A stretch of 64,000 bases of DNA from Datnioides undecimradiatus (Eukaryota; Chordata; Actinopteri; Lobotiformes; Datnioididae), in contig WARS01000030.1 of the NCBI GenBank assembly GCA_008933995.1, positions 6,989,304-7,053,303 on the forward strand, given 5' to 3'. Below the pieces are notes generated by a model. It was not told the DNA's origin. It searched no databases and worked only from the letters and a program-made list of their open reading frames with translations. How positions within the stretch are numbered: position 1 is the stretch's first letter; each line of letters opens with the position of its first letter. Both the position numbers and the translations under genes were made by a program. Positions 63,019-64,000 of the stretch are shown piece by piece.

Positions 63019-63240
63019 AAATGCTTTTAAACCTTTCTTCTCCTCCTGGCTAATTTTGATGACCAACCATTATTAACCTCTTTATTTGTCATTGCTATGT
63101 ATGTTACATGAGCTCACAAGTCTTCCTAGTCTGCCAGGTTGCTTAGTTTGACATTCAAGACGCTATGCTATGTAACACATGAAAGTTGTACTCTGACAGG
63201 CGTCTATTTGGTTGCTGCACTTCTTATCCTTTTTGTTGCT

Positions 63241-63272
63241 GACTCACAGCTCAGTTGTATCAGCTGTGAGTC
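63241..63272. repeat. perfect 11-bp hairpin, 10-nt loop
   Basis: GACTCACAGCT (63241-63251) and AGCTGTGAGTC (63262-63272) are exact reverse complements. Confidence 0.9.
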
Positions 63273-63931
63273 CGACTATCTCTTTTCTCACCGCCTGGCT
63301 CAGATCTTCCGTCTGTCACTGTCTGCCATGGTAAATCTGTCATCTAAACCCACTTAACCGTGTCTTTCTTTTCTCCCTCTCTACCTGTCACTGGTATCAA
63401 GTAACAGGTGTTAGCTGTCAGTCCGGTAATTTGTTGGGACTTTTTCTCGGGTTCCAATTGAAGACTTATATTAAATGTCACTTGAACGAGCAAGCTGGAA
63501 AGGATTTAGAGTGACAGTCGAGTGTCAGTGAAGGCAACACCGTCAAAAAAGGGGAAGGAATATTTCACTCTTATTGGACAGATACTGATGACAAGATCGA
63601 CAAAGAAATGGAAGCGGCAGTGTGGGTTTACAGATGAGGATTAGCAGATTTCAGAACTGTGGGTTGCTGTTGACTTTCCTAGCACTGTAAATAAAACATA
63701 CAGATAATCCTCCACTAAACCAGTGCTTGGACTGCTACAATACAGTTCCCTTCCCTCAGTCCACTTTTCAACGTCTACAAATCCACCAGAGGAATAATGG
63801 ATTGAAAAGAGCAAGGAGTCTGTTATATCTCTCCAAACTGCAAGATGTCTGATTCAATTACAGCATAAAATCTGTTCCAATAGTGCTCTAACAAGAAGGG
63901 AGCAGGAAATTACTTCCACTGCGGTGTCCTC

Positions 63932-63947
63932 AACACACACACACACA
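63932..63947. repeat. CA microsatellite, short
   Basis: Eight CA units near the window end. Confidence 0.95.
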
Positions 63948-64000
63948 TCTCAAAGCTGCGTACACTGGCACTGTGAGGTCTAAAAATGGCCAGTCTGTTC

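Larger units (their letters stand above)
1..64000 (-). other. clstn2: calsyntenin-2 gene body (partial; exons 2-9 and flanking introns)
   Basis: Eight minus-strand exons join into one continuous 414-codon frame matching calsyntenins. Calsyntenins are type I membrane proteins of the postsynaptic membrane, with two cadherin repeats, an LNS domain and an acidic kinesin-binding cytoplasmic tail; they act in synapse organisation and vesicular transport. Paralogue choice rests on residues I recall as CLSTN2-like: ENMDTV, ICAFKI, EAVVLN, WKKSHKAVVHIQV, DGRQ followed by PQNLTDQF, and EMNRHHY. CLSTN1 and CLSTN3 differ at several of these. Splice phases agree at every junction (1,1,2,0,1,1,1,1,0 for introns 1-9). 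The gene is incomplete: exon 1 lies beyond the high-coordinate edge and exon 10 onward beyond position 1. Teleosts may keep two clstn2 copies; I cannot tell a from b. Confidence 0.95.
52887..64000 (-). other. clstn2: clstn2 intron 1 (5' end outside window)
   Basis: More than 11.1 kb, phase 1, CCACAG acceptor. No GC-rich first exon, signal-peptide coding segment or CpG island is visible, so exon 1 and the promoter must lie further on. It contains a LINE-tail-like copy (about 55700-55890), a mariner transposase fragment (about 58650-58930), CA arrays (59098-59130, 63932-63947), a purine-rich tract (61556-61700), perfect hairpins at 61204 and 63241, and a TTTGA-type array (62965-63018). Other parts are plain AT-rich DNA. 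Confidence 0.85.

Noticed and set aside
1-64000. CRISPR arrays, bacterial operons, viral or retroviral genes, rRNA or tRNA genes
   Set aside because: None seen; the window is vertebrate intron and exon sequence.

Overview
The window is vertebrate nuclear DNA, almost certainly from a teleost fish. It has short coding exons in long AT-rich introns, canonical GT-AG splice sites, many CA/GT microsatellites and degenerate DNA-transposon and LINE-like debris of types common in ray-finned fish. It shows no bacterial operon logic, no CRISPR array, no intact virus and no intact transposase.

One host gene is recognisable, and it appears to span the whole window on the minus strand: calsyntenin-2 (clstn2), a postsynaptic cadherin-superfamily type I membrane protein. 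Eight consecutive exons are present, numbered 2-9 by analogy with vertebrate calsyntenins. In transcript order they are 52764-52886, 25046-25241, 22205-22316, 21890-21986, 17535-17684, 13974-14159, 12909-13166 and 11289-11410. Together they give 1,244 coding bases, or 414 codons plus two bases of a split first codon, in one open frame with matching intron phases and no stop. They encode the mature N-terminus, both cadherin repeats and the first part of the LNS (laminin-G-like) domain. Exon 1 (signal peptide and promoter) lies beyond position 64000. The exons for the rest of the LNS domain, the ectodomain, the membrane segment and the cytoplasmic tail lie below position 1.

Layout. 1-11288 is intron 9 (partial). 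11289-25241 holds the clustered exons 9 to 3, with introns of 0.2-4.2 kb. 25242-52763 is the 27.5 kb intron 2. 52764-52886 is exon 2. 52887-64000 is the 5' part visible of intron 1 (over 11 kb). The introns contain two degenerate mariner transposase fragments, an approximately 0.7 kb hAT-like non-autonomous element with an 8-bp target duplication, a Tc1/mariner-type fold-back MITE, a second MITE, three degenerate copies of one LINE-3'-tail-like repeat, many microsatellites and several long purine/pyrimidine tracts.

I found no new multi-gene system. The points most worth a second look are GU- or CA-repeat tracts lying within about 10-20 nt of the 5' splice sites of exons 9, 5 and 2, an apparently unusual cysteine in the cadherin linker motif of exon 4, paired inverted GT/CA arrays that could form long RNA hairpins, several short perfect hairpins in conserved-looking intronic sequence, and a 26-bp near-identical duplicate 1.2 kb apart.
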